Shown here piece after piece: positions 47,447-57,800 of a DNA stretch of 64,000 nucleotides. The translations under genes and the position numbers were made by a program. Every line of letters starts with the position of its first letter. Position 1 is the first letter of the stretch. This DNA is from Telmatactis stephensoni. Lineage: Eukaryota; Cnidaria; Anthozoa; Actiniaria; Isophelliidae. The stretch lies in NCBI GenBank assembly GCA_029948255.1, contig JALIZF010000990.1, positions 50,163 through 114,162 of the forward strand, written 5' to 3'. Under the pieces are notes generated by a model. The model saw nothing but the letters and a program-made list of their open reading frames with translations. It was not told where the DNA came from and did not search any database.

Positions 47447-48090
47447 TTATGTATCGGCCTAATGAATACGAGACCATGTGTCGGCATAGTGATTTGGCCG
47501 TGTGTCGGCTTAGTAAATATGGCCTTGTGTCGGCACAGTAATGTGACCGTGTGTCGGCAAGCTCGGCATCCAAAAGTAATTGGTCACGTGTAGATAAAGT
47601 AGCCGTGGCTCGGCAGTGTAGCCATATGTTGGCAGGATAGCCGTGTGTCGGTAAGTTTGGCGTCCAAAAGTGACTTGATTACGTGTATATAAAGTAGCCG
47701 TGTGTCAGCAGGTTTGGCATCCAAAAGTGAATCGGTCACGCGTAATAAAGTAGCCGTGTGTCGGCAGTTAGCTATATGTTTGCAAAGTAGCCGCGTGTCG
47801 GCAACGTAAATATGGCCGTGTGTCGGCATAGAAAAGATGGCTGTGTGTCTTCCTAGTGAATATGGCCCTGTGTCGGCATAATTTTAGTCAATATGGCCCT
47901 GTGTCGGCATAGCAAATGTGGCCGTGTGTCAGCATAGTAAATATGGCCGTGTGTCGGCATAGTAAATATGGCCGTGTGTCGGCATAGTAAATATGGCCGT
48001 GTGTCGGCATAGTAAATATGGCCGTGTGTCGGTATAGAAAAGATACCTGTGTGTCTTCCTAGTGAATATGGCCGTGTGTCGGCATAGTTC
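47447..48090. repeat. Minisatellite, about 25-bp unit
   Basis: The unit ATGGCCGTGTGTCGGCATAG plus TAAAT is perfectly repeated at about 47940-48030 and degenerate around that, interspersed with GGCATCCAAAAGTGA blocks before 47740. Roughly 20-25 copies. Units are contiguous without unique spacers. Confidence 0.85.
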
Positions 48091-49435
48091 AATAGTTTGT
48101 TCTCTAAGTGATCATAGTATGCTTTTCTCCTTGGCCTTCTTGAGCTTTCCTCGCTTCGCTGGTATCACTTGACAATTTCTCTCGGGTTCAAAGCGGTGTA
48201 ACTCATTTATAGCCATGGCTGCCAATTGAAGATACTTGAAGATAACTTTCCGGTCTCGAACATTAAGTTTTTCTTTTCCGCTTGATTTGTTTTTTCTTGG
48301 CCTGGGACTCTCTCTCCACTTTTTCCGCCGCGACCAGAAGGGTAAACTAAACTTTCACCCTATAACTTGCCTTTGGGCGGGTTCCTGGTCCGGTTGGATG
48401 GTGGGGGCCTTCCCTTGGTTTCTTAATTAAGACCAATTAACTCCTCAGTACCAAAGTATTATTTTGTCAGAAGTGCACATCTACGAAATTTCCACAAAAC
48501 AGTATTGCGCACGAGGAGTTCCAAAGTCGTTTGTTTCTAATTTAGTTTTCTTTCACTTCTAAGCCTATTCGGATACTTCTCTAATAGTCCGAACATTGTA
48601 GTGCTTAAAATTCAACGAACCCTTAAGGCAGTTTTTTCTTCTTTTCATAGCCCGAACCTATTTGGTAATAGCAATTCAATGATCTTAGCTTGTTCGTGGA
48701 ATTCGATCTTTTCCGTTTCGAAGTCTGGTCCATTCGTTCCGTTTGTTTGTCACTTGTCCAGTATTGGAAGGAAAATATGAACCCTTGGAACTCTCAATAT
48801 TTGATGTGTATACGCGTACGATATGAACTGGGAAGGTCACCCCACTTGTCCAACCGGACCACTTTCAATCCTGCCCAAGTTGGAAACATTTCACATTTCA
48901 ATTCATGCTCAAGCCGAGTAACACGACTCTCAGTACTGTGAATTGGATGATCCACGCGAATTTCGGTCACTTTAAACAATTATTTTTAAAGGCCCTCTTT
49001 GATGAAAATCGATGAAAATTGGAAACTAATTATTAATTATATATCTGAAGATGAGGGTAGTTAAATAACTAGCTACCCTCTGCCCCAAAATCTGCATTTC
49101 AAGCTTATTATCAAAGGGAAATTTTTATATTAAGTCTCAAAAGAACAATAGGGTTGAGAAATGACGTCACTTACTTTCAACGTCAATGCTAAAATACTTG
49201 ACAATTTCTATTCGTCTCGTTTGAATGTAAAGAAAATGTTGCCTTTGGTGATTGTTGGGAGTCGACATAGGTTTTACTAAGTTTCAAGTCATTTCCAATT
49301 TTAATTTATTTTCATCCAAGTACCTCTTTAAATCTTGGCCTGTTTAGACGGAGTAGTTGGTACACCTACCTAGGAAGGAACATACTGGCTGGGTTTTCCG
49401 AAAGGTAACAATTGTGGATCTCGCGGCTTGAAAAT
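48091..49435. other. Spacer, no gene recognised
   Basis: No supported coding region or structured repeat seen up to the left repeat of the Ngaro-like element. Confidence 0.45.
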
Positions 49436-49580
49436 ATGAATTTTTTCGCGTTTTGCAAATTAGCGAAAAAATGTTCTCTCGATGGTATGTAACTATCAGG
49501 GGAATTGTTGTAAGTACTTAAGGAGTGTGGAGAATTATGCTAATCCTCTTGGTGTTCTCTTGGAACCGCTTCCCAAATTT
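49436..49580 (+). repeat. Split direct repeat A1
   Basis: Starts ATGAATTTTTTCGCG and ends CTTCCCAAATTT; matches 52463-52607 over its whole length. Marks the 5' end of the element. Confidence 0.9.
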
Positions 49581-49635
49581 GCAGTTTTTTCTGAGTTTTT
49601 CTTGTAGCTTAATCAGTCGCCATTCTTTGTGTCCA

Positions 49636-50373
49636 ATGGGTGAAAGAGATTCAGCTTCAAGTGGCAGTGCTTCAGGTGTTTCGGCAGAGCTTCGAGCTCT
49701 CTTAGATGCTCAGAGAGAAGCGATTCTTACTTCTGTCAACGATCGTATTGCTGGTCTTCAGTCAAATCTTCGCCAGCAGCAAGACGAATTGGCATCTCAA
49801 CTTTCTGGTCAGGAGGTGGATTCTCCGGTGTTCAAAAAGAAGGGCAACGAGCAGCAGTTCAAATTTAATCAAAAGGTTTTGAAGGCCAACAACAAGGCGA
49901 CTAAGGCATTGGAGTGTGGAAATCTTGCGAAAGTCAAGGATTGTCTCAAAGAAGGTACTGTTTTGTTAGCTAATAGGCAAAAACTTATTAAATTAGCTGA
50001 TAAATCGGAATACGGTTGGGCGACGATTCAGGAATATGTCGATGACGAGCTCGCTGATAACGAAGCCGACGCCAAAAAGATCAAAAAAGCAGAGAAACGA
50101 GCGGCCGAACGTATTAAATCAATCCAAGAGAAAAAGAAAAAATCTGTTAAGTCCTCTCAAGCCAACGTGGCTTCTAATCGAGGTCAACTTTCAGTGTCTA
50201 ATCAGTCTAGCTCTCCTTTTACTCCTTATTTTCGTCCCCAAAGTTCCAGTCGATCGGCGTTTACCTATCCAGGAAGGTCCTTTCAGGACATGTGCTTTCG
50301 ATGCGGCCGTCGAGGTCACTGGGCCGACACCTGCCCAAGAAATCCCAAGTCTAGTCCCTCTGGATCCAAATGA
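49636..50373 (+). CDS. Gag-like protein with CCHC knuckle
   Basis: The likely start is MGERDSASSGSASG at 49636; the open frame upstream of it lies partly in repeat A1. A coiled-coil-prone region (LLDAQREAILTSVNDRIAGL), a Lys-rich part (KKIKKAEKRAAERIKS) and a Ser-rich linker precede one zinc knuckle, CFRCGRRGHWADTC, near the end. Length about 245 residues. It should coat the RNA intermediate. The next gene overlaps its 3' end in another frame. Confidence 0.82.
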   Translation: MGERDSASSGSASGVSAELRALLDAQREAILTSVNDRIAGLQSNLRQQQDELASQLSGQEVDSPVFKKKGNEQQFKFNQKVLKANNKATKALECGNLAKVKDCLKEGTVLLANRQKLIKLADKSEYGWATIQEYVDDELADNEADAKKIKKAEKRAAERIKSIQEKKKKSVKSSQANVASNRGQLSVSNQSSSPFTPYFRPQSSSRSAFTYPGRSFQDMCFRCGRRGHWADTCPRNPKSSPSGSK

Positions 50374-52325
50374 TTTATTTGAATTTGAACCTACCGATCA
50401 TGATGTTGGTTTTGTTCAAGGTAAATTACGATCGCACATTTCTTTTTGGCGCAGTATTGGTACATCGGATTTTATTTTGGACGTTATTGAACATGGTTAT
50501 AAGATTTTGTTTGCTGTTCCTCCCTCGCCGTACTGTTTTGTTAATCGGAATTCTACTCGCATTCACTGTGAATTCGTTCACGAAGCTGTGTCTGAGTTGT
50601 TAGAGCGTGGTTGTATCCGAGAAATCGTCGATCCTCCTATGTTCTGTAATCCTCTGCACGTGGCTGTCCAGGCATCCGGCAAGCTGCGCTTGATCCTCGA
50701 TCTATCGCACTTAAACCAACTGCTTGTTAAGAAATCCGTCAATGTACGAGGATCTGAGAACAGTTTTGGAAATGTTTTACGGTGATGTTTTTGCTTTTAC
50801 TTTTGACTTAAAATCAGCTTATCATCATGTCGACATCTGCGAAGAGCATACAAAATTTTTGTCTTTTCAATGGCCCTGTCGCACCGGCGAGAAAAGATTT
50901 TACGAGTTCAAAGTTCTTCCGTTTGGTTTGTCGTCAGCGCCCTTTATATTCACTAAGTTAATGAGACAGTTAGTGAAGTTTTGGAGAAGTAAGGGTTTCT
51001 CGATTTTATTGTATTTAGACGACGGTATTGGTGGGTCCCATTCCGCAGCCCAAGCCCAAAGCCTAAGTAGTTGTATTCATCAGGATCTCATTTCGTCTGG
51101 TTTTACGATCAACGAGGAGAAGTCTAATTGGGTTCCATGCCAGGAAGTGTCTTTTCTTGGAACTATCTTGAACTTTCGCACTGGCATGATTCATATTGCC
51201 AGTCGGCGGATCGAAAAACTGAAGTGTGCTTTGGAGTCGGTTCGTGACAGTCGTTTTATTCGAGCCCGAGGTTTGGCATCCATTACCGGTCAAATTATTT
51301 CAATGTCGTGTGCCGTTGGGAACGTGACGAGACTCCTCACACGGAACTGTTATGCAGCCATCGAGAAGCGCTCTTCATGGGACGCGCTCCTCTTAATTTC
51401 AGACGAGATTCGTGAAGAGCTTTCTTTTTGGTTGACCAATCTAGAGTGTCTGAATGGCAAAGTTATGATGCCGAAATCCAGTTGCGTAGGCTTAGTTTAT
51501 TCGGATGCTAGCAGCTCAGGTTTTGGAGGTTTTTCCGTTCAATGCGGTCGAGAGTACGTGGCCGGTACTTGGTCTAAAGAAGAAATGTCTGCCAGCTCGA
51601 CTTTAAGGGAGATTCTAGCTGTCAAGTACGTTTTGTTATCGCTAGTTTCTAAACTTGCAGGCTCATCTATCAAGTGGTTTACGGATAACCAAAACGTTCC
51701 ACGCATTCTATCCTGCGGTAGTGGCAAAAGCCACCTGCAGCGCGAAGCTTTGTCTATTTTTCATATTTGTTGCCATTACAGCATTTCTATCGAGATGGAG
51801 TGGATTCCACGCGAGCTGAACGAGCAAGCGGATTTTCTGAGCCGCATCTATGATGCCGACGATTGGGGTCTGTCAGACGAAACGTTCACTTGCATCGATG
51901 CAGTTTGGGGTCCTCACAGCATTGACCGGTTTGCTAACCATCTAAATCGCAAATTGCCAAGATTCAACTCGAGATTCTGGAATCCCGGATGCGAAGACAT
52001 CGATACGTTCGTGGTGGATTGGAGTGGAGAGAATAATTACGTCTGTCCTCCGATTTCGCTGATTCCTCGAGTTCTCCTTCACATGGCCAACTGTCGTGCG
52101 TGTGGTACTCTGGTAGTTCCTTTGTGGTGTTCTGCGCCTTTCTGGCCTATGTTAACTTCTGATGGTGTGTCGTTCAGGGACTTTGTGGTAGCATTCATGG
52201 ATTTACCTACGTGTAAAGAAGCCTTTACTGGTGGTCTTTGCAATAGCGTTTTTGGTCACGAGGACCTGTCTTTTCGTGTGCTTGCGTTAAGAGTTAATTT
52301 TATGTATGTACAAGTAATTGGTTGA
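50340..52325 (+). pseudogene. Reverse transcriptase-RNase H, one frameshift
   Basis: LHVAVQASGKLRLILDLSHL, then a frame change near 50735, then FTFDLKSAYHHVDICEE (first Asp), VLPFGLSSAPFIFTKLM, LLYLDDGIGG (YxDD box) and VSFLGTILNFRTGMIH. RNase H follows: LVYSDASSSGFGGFS, TLREILAVKYVL, KWFTDNQNVPRIL, ELNEQADFLSR. A C-terminal extension (SIDRFANHLNRKLPRFNSR, then DTFVVDWSGENNYVCPP) is typical of DIRS-order polyproteins. Apart from the single shift the frame is intact. Confidence 0.85.
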
Positions 52326-52365
52326 TATTTTTTGTGCGCGCTGCTTTCTTTGTACTCTTGGTGGG

Positions 52366-52607
52366 CGTGCGGTTCCAGCCGAGCACGCCGCATCCAGTAG
52401 GTGTCTACGTTATTGTGTTTTGCCCGCACGGGAGGGGTAGTATTAATGAATTTAAGAGAGAGATGAATTTTTTCGCGTTTTGCAAATTAGCGAAAAAATG
52501 TTCTCTCGATGGTATGTAACTATCAGGGGAATTGTTGTAAGTACTTAAGGAGTGTGGAGAATTATGCTAATCCTCTTGGTGTTCTCTTGGAACCGCTTCC
52601 CAAATTT
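52366..52607 (+). repeat. Internal B1-A2 junction
   Basis: B1 (52366-52462, CGTGCGGTTCCAGCC to TTAAGAGAGAG) runs directly into A2 (52463-52607). It equals the junction that forms when the two ends of the element meet in a circle. Confidence 0.9.
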
Positions 52608-52949
52608 TATTTTTGCTTTGATGTTTTTTATCTTAATATCTGTAGATTCATTGGTTTGTGCTATTTTGCAATTTCTCACTAACTTGGAGCACGGTTATTT
52701 TATATTTTGCAGGGAGCCTCGCTTTGAAGACTGCAAGTTTGCGCCCTGAAGAATTTTTGTTTGTTGACTGCTGTCTATTTGAAACTTATATTTCATTAAA
52801 TTGTTTGTTTATTGACTTTTTTTTTTTTCGTCTTTTGACAGAATGGTTTAGGCTCATGCACTTAAAAGAAGGTTTTCCTCAAATTGCGCAGCGTTTTTGG
52901 GTCCTTCTGTGGTCGGCGGCGATGTGCGACTATTCTTTCCCTCGCATGC

Positions 52950-53245
52950 ATAATGGGACTATCTGTGCCCGGCGATAATATGGGACGATCTGTGCCCTGC
53001 GTTAATATGGGACTATCTGTGCCCGGCGATGATGTGGGACGATCTGTGCCCGGCGATAACATGGGACGATTTGTGCCCTGCGTTAATATGGGACCATCTG
53101 TGCCCGGCGATAATATGGGACTACCTGTGCCCTGCGTGCAATATACACGGGCTTATATGTGCCCTGCGCGTATTATGGGACCATCTGTGCCCGGCGATGT
53201 TATGGGACGACCTGTGCCCTGCGTGCGATATGGGACGATCTGTGC
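52950..53245 (+). repeat. Minisatellite between A2 and the recombinase
   Basis: Unit of about 27-30 bp, ATGGGACGATCTGTGCCC with GGCGATAAT or TGCGTTAAT, roughly ten copies. It stays open in more than one frame and one of these continues into the recombinase. Confidence 0.85.
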
Positions 53246-53388
53246 CGTGCGAATCGTACATCGTTTTGCCAGTGTGGAGTAGAGTACACTCGAGTGGACG
53301 GCGTCGCATGCTGTTGTTTGGTTGTACAGAGTGTCATTTTTCTTTTCTTGCTAACTTGTTTTGTTTGCTAGATATTTTTCAGTCTGAT

Positions 53389-54366
53389 ATGTGGAAAGAG
53401 TTTGACGCCTCAACGCCTGCCCATTTAAAGCACCTAGCCGAGAAAGTGAAGGAGACGGTTGTTGCGTCCAAGGCTGAAGGGACGATCCGGACTTATCTTA
53501 GTGGGTATAACCGTTGGAAACGTTGGGCCAGCTCGAATGGCGTAAGTCCTGTGCCAGCGAGTCCTTTTCACGTGGCCATGTACTTACAACTTGTGAGCCA
53601 GGAAGCATGTTCTCCATCGCCGATCCTCACCGCTGTGTACAGCATCGATTGGGTGCATCAACTGGCTGGTTATAGTAAACTGTCTGGTCATCCATTGGTG
53701 GAGTCCATGAAGAATGGGTGTGAACGTCTTCTGGCGAGACCGAAAAATCGCAAAGAGCCGATTTCAGCGGAAATGCTGCACTGTTTGGCTCTAAAATTCC
53801 AAGATAAGTCTAGCGTTTGTGATTTGCGCACTTTTGCTTTATGCTTAATTGGTTATGCTGGGTTCTTCCGGTTTAACGAATTGTGCTCTATTCGATGTTG
53901 TGATGTTGAATTTTTTCCTACCTACTGTTCTATCTTCCTAGAGCGTTCCAAGATGGATCAACTTCGAGAAGGCTCGTGGGTTAGTATCGCAAGGACGGGT
54001 CAAGCTACTTGTCCGGTTGTGGCCTTGGAAAAGTACATCTCGGCAGCTGGCCTCTGTCTTGACGACGACCTCCCCCTGTTTCGTGCGTTGGCGTCTGGTG
54101 GCAGTTGTCGGAAAGTTCGTCCCCAAGGGATCAGCTACACCCGGGCCCGTGAATTAGTCAAGGATGCTTTTCGTGATATCACTGATGTTTCTAAGATAAG
54201 TCTCCATAGTCTACGGTCTGGTGGAGCTTCTGCCGCTGCTAATGCTGGTGTTCCTGATCGCCTATTTAAGAGACATGGACGGTGGTCCAGTGAAAACGCT
54301 AAAGACGTTTATGTGAAAGACAGTCTCGAATCTCGCCTATCAGTTTCTCGAGCTCTAGGAATTTAA
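53389..54366 (+). CDS. Tyrosine recombinase of the Ngaro-like element
   Basis: From MWKEFDASTPAHLKHLAEK, about 325 residues. An N-terminal SAM-like core-binding part (GTIRTYLSGYNRWKRWASSN) is followed by the catalytic domain: GYAGFFRFNELCSIRC (first Arg), ISLHSLRSGGASAAAN (HxxR), RHGRWSSENAKDVYVKDSL (H/W and Tyr). It is intact. The open frame extends upstream into the minisatellite; a TTTTTCAG just before 53375 could be a splice acceptor that removes it. It integrates the circular DNA by recombination. Confidence 0.9.
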   Translation: MWKEFDASTPAHLKHLAEKVKETVVASKAEGTIRTYLSGYNRWKRWASSNGVSPVPASPFHVAMYLQLVSQEACSPSPILTAVYSIDWVHQLAGYSKLSGHPLVESMKNGCERLLARPKNRKEPISAEMLHCLALKFQDKSSVCDLRTFALCLIGYAGFFRFNELCSIRCCDVEFFPTYCSIFLERSKMDQLREGSWVSIARTGQATCPVVALEKYISAAGLCLDDDLPLFRALASGGSCRKVRPQGISYTRARELVKDAFRDITDVSKISLHSLRSGGASAAANAGVPDRLFKRHGRWSSENAKDVYVKDSLESRLSVSRALGI

Positions 54367-54564
54367 AATGACCGAGCCCAGCAGGTCGAGAGTTGTGATT
54401 CATGGGGCTGGGATTTTTCCCTCGTTCAGATGTCGCGCTGCGAGCGCGTTAGGGTTTTTTCATCCCATGAATGCTCGTTCACACTCTCATTCAATTTAAG
54501 TGTCTTAGTATTCTCTCTGCTGCTTATTTACTTTATGTATATACATTGTGCAATCTAATAAACT

Positions 54565-54660
54565 CGTGCGGTTCCAGCCGAGCACGCCGCATCCAGTAGG
54601 TGTCTACGTTATTGTGTTTGCCCGCACGGGAGGGGTAGTATTAATGAATTTAAGAGAGAG
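54565..54660 (+). repeat. Split direct repeat B2, 3' end
   Basis: Same as B1 except for one T fewer in GTGTTTGCCCG. Ends TTAAGAGAGAG, then unrelated flank. Confidence 0.9.
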
Positions 54661-54815
54661 CTTCAATCTTATCCTCATATTTGGTGTAGAAATCAAGTCC
54701 ATTGGTGCGCATTAAGTTGTCCATTGCGCCACATGAAAATGTGCGGTGCGGTCTGAAAACAACTACTTCGAGTCACCTTAACAGAAGGACGGGAGCAAAA
54801 CAGTGATGTTTTTAC

Positions 54816-57800
54816 CTGCTCTTTGACCTCCACTGTTTGGATCTCACTGTCCAGGATTGGTTTAACACTCTCCATCACATGGTTGCCATGGAAATCCATG
54901 ATACGATTGATGTCCTGTTAGTACAATAGAAAGGTTCTTAAGCACTAGAAGTAATGACACATTAAGCGTTTCTATGGCGCGTTTTGGGGGTCAAAATTAG
55001 ATATGCGTAACTCATGTAAATTACTTCTGAATTCAAAACTCTTAACGCGATTTTACTTCCAAAATTGCATTTCTTTTAGAAACATTACTTTTGAAAAAGG
55101 TAGCACACGGTGCGAGCTGACTTTTAAATCCGCTACTTAATTTGATTTGAATTAAAACGTCTTCATAAATCACTTCATTCAAAACACACTGCTCTTCGCA
55201 ACATATTACATATGTATAAACCAAGTTCGCAGGCATTTTTAGTGAAAAAATCAGATGTGCCATCTGACTTTTAAATTCATATTTCTTGCTGTCAATATTG
55301 AAAGCTCACTTCTGTCGGGATTATTTCAAAATACTTGTCGACTTTGACTACTCGCTGCGAACACCCATATTTTTTTGCGAACACTCACATTACTTGCGAA
55401 CACTCATATTACTTGCGAACATTCACATTACTTGCGAACACTCATATTACTTGCGAACACTTACATTACCTGAATATTACTTGCGAACACTCATATTACT
55501 TGCGAACACGTATTACTTGCGAACATGCACGCATTACTTTCAAAGTACTTTTCGCCAGGCGTTCCTTGTCAACCCAGATTGCCCAGATCACGTGACTATA
55601 TGCGCCTGCCATATAAAAGCCATGTTTGTTTACGCTGTCGGTCTTTTGATTGCTACGTAGAGAGCTTTCAAACAATCTTCGTTATTATAATAGCTCGTTT
55701 AGAAATGAATCCAAATGGTCTTCGTGAGTGCGCTCAGCACCTTATAGTTGAGACAGCAGAGCTTATCACAAACTCGTCGTCTCGAGCTGCGATGGTTGAT
55801 GTACCTGCCGTACTCTGGGTTGATGTCGCGGCAGTTAATGTAGCCGGTGCCGAAGTAGTGGCTAGCTGGAGCTCGAGACGACGATTTTGTGATAAGCTCT
55901 GCTGTCTCAACTATTAGGCGCTGAGTGCACTCACGAAGAACATTTGGATTCATTTCTAAACGGATTACTAAACTATTATAATAACGAAGATGGTTTGAAA
56001 GCTGTATACGTAGCAATCAAAAGACCGACAGCGTAAACAAACATGGCTTTTATATGGCAGGCGCATATAGTCACGTGATTTGGGTTGACAAGGAACGCCT
56101 GGCGAAAAGTACTTTGAAAGTAATGCGTGCATGTTCGCAAGTAATATGAGCGTTCGCAAGTAATACGTGGTTCGCAATTAATATGAGAGTTCGCAAGTAA
56201 TGTGAATGTTCGCAAGTAACACGTGGTTCGCAATTAATATGAGAGTTCGCAAGTAATGTGAATGTTCGCAAGTAATATGAGTGTTCGCAAGTAATATGAG
56301 TGTTCGCAAAAAAATATGGGTGTTCGCAGCGAGTAGTCAAAGTCGACAAGTATTTTGAAATAATCCCGACAGAAGTGAGCTTTCAATATTGACAGCAAGA
56401 AATATGAATTTAAAAGTCAGATGGCACATCTGATTTTTTCACTAAAAATGCCTACGAACTTGGTTTATACATATTTATAAAATATCTGAGATATAACGCG
56501 CGCGCTGATTGGCTGGCTACCATGTTTATATCAGAGGACAGAGACATGGCTCGCTCAAAAAACGTCGAAAATATTTTATAAAAGCAATATAAAACGATCG
56601 TTTATGTCTCTGTACTGTGATATAAACACTCTTGAAGATGTAGAGCACTCGAAAAGCAAGAGAAACACTCGGCTACGCCTCGTGTTCCTAAGCTTGCTTT
56701 TCTCTTGCTCTACATCTTCCATCGTGTTTATATCACAGTACAGAGACATGCGCGCGCGTTTTATATTCCTTAAGTAATATGTTGCGAAGAGCAGTGTGTT
56801 TTGAATGAAGTGATTTATGAAGACGTTTTAATTCAAATCAAATTGTGCAAGTAGCGGATTTAAAAGTCAGCGCGCACATGTGTTACCTTTTTCAAAAGTT
56901 TCTAAAAGAAATACGTTTTGGAAGTAAAATCGCGTTAAGAGTTTTGAATTCAGAAGTAATTTACATGAGTTACGCATATCTAATTTTGACTCCAAAAACG
57001 CGCCATACGTTTCAAGCCGTTGCCTTTCAAGTCGTTGAGTTTCAAGCCATTGAGTATTAGGTCATTGCTATGGGATACGTGACATCAATGCAATGCTTCT
57101 ATATAACACTAGTTGTTATTACTGTTCTAATGCTCTAAGCAATCCCATGTTTGAACGTGAAAAGAAATTTCGGTATGACGTCATGAGTTTAAGTCTACAA
57201 CCACTTTGGAGAATTTCTATTCCGCGAAAAACGTTACCGTGGTAACCACCCAAGGAATATAAAAGTTGGTCAAAAACTTTTGTAAAAGTCAAGCTTGTAA
57301 ACCCGTCAAGAACTAATAGAAATAAAGGCAAAGGCAGAACACGTGAGATAGGATTAGACTGTAAACGGCAACATAAATAAAATCTCTAATAGGCGGAGTA
57401 TAACAAGTTTCCGGCCTCAGCAACACTTTTTGTTTTTAGGAACAAAATGAAATAACGAAACAAATTGTGAGTAATTTTGCACATTTCATCATGTGTTAAA
57501 GACAAGTTCTGAAGCTGTACAGATATCTAACAAAGGCGTTACCTAGGCAATATCACCTTCTGGCCACAGCTTAGACAGATGGATTAACTAATAGTCTCAT
57601 ATTTAACTCCATAAAAGGTAAAAGCTTTTAACGCTCATACAAGGCAATCTGGCTGAAGTAAATGTCAAAAAGTACATACTTTCAGAGAATGAAAACCGAA
57701 ATTGCTACTGCAGTAGGTTTTTTTGGTCTTTCTTACACAAAACAATGATTGTAGAGCACTGGTACAGACCATTTCGAACAACTCGGCTTGTGTTATAATT

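Larger units (their letters stand above)
49436..54660 (+). mobile_element. Ngaro-like tyrosine-recombinase retrotransposon, complete ends
   Basis: Split direct repeats: A1 49436-49580 equals A2 52463-52607 (145 bp each), and B1 52366-52462 equals B2 54565-54660 (97 and 96 bp). B1 and A2 abut exactly, so the element reads A1-gag-RT/RH-B1A2-recombinase-B2. That B1A2 junction is the template for replication through a circle, as known for PAT/Ngaro-type elements. There is no integrase and no target duplication. One base difference between B1 and B2 implies a young copy, though one frameshift is present in the reverse transcriptase. Confidence 0.9.

Noticed and set aside
47447..48090. CRISPR-like array
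   Set aside because: Units are contiguous with no unique spacers of uniform length, and the genome is eukaryotic; it is a minisatellite.
55525..56016. Gene encoded in the loop of the palindrome
   Set aside because: The frames on both strands are mirror readings of the arms; no family features.
55366..56325. CRISPR-like repeats or repeat proteins in the [13 protein letters not shown] frames
   Set aside because: The frames arise from a 20-bp tandem DNA repeat mirrored in both arms of a palindrome; no protein family is matched.
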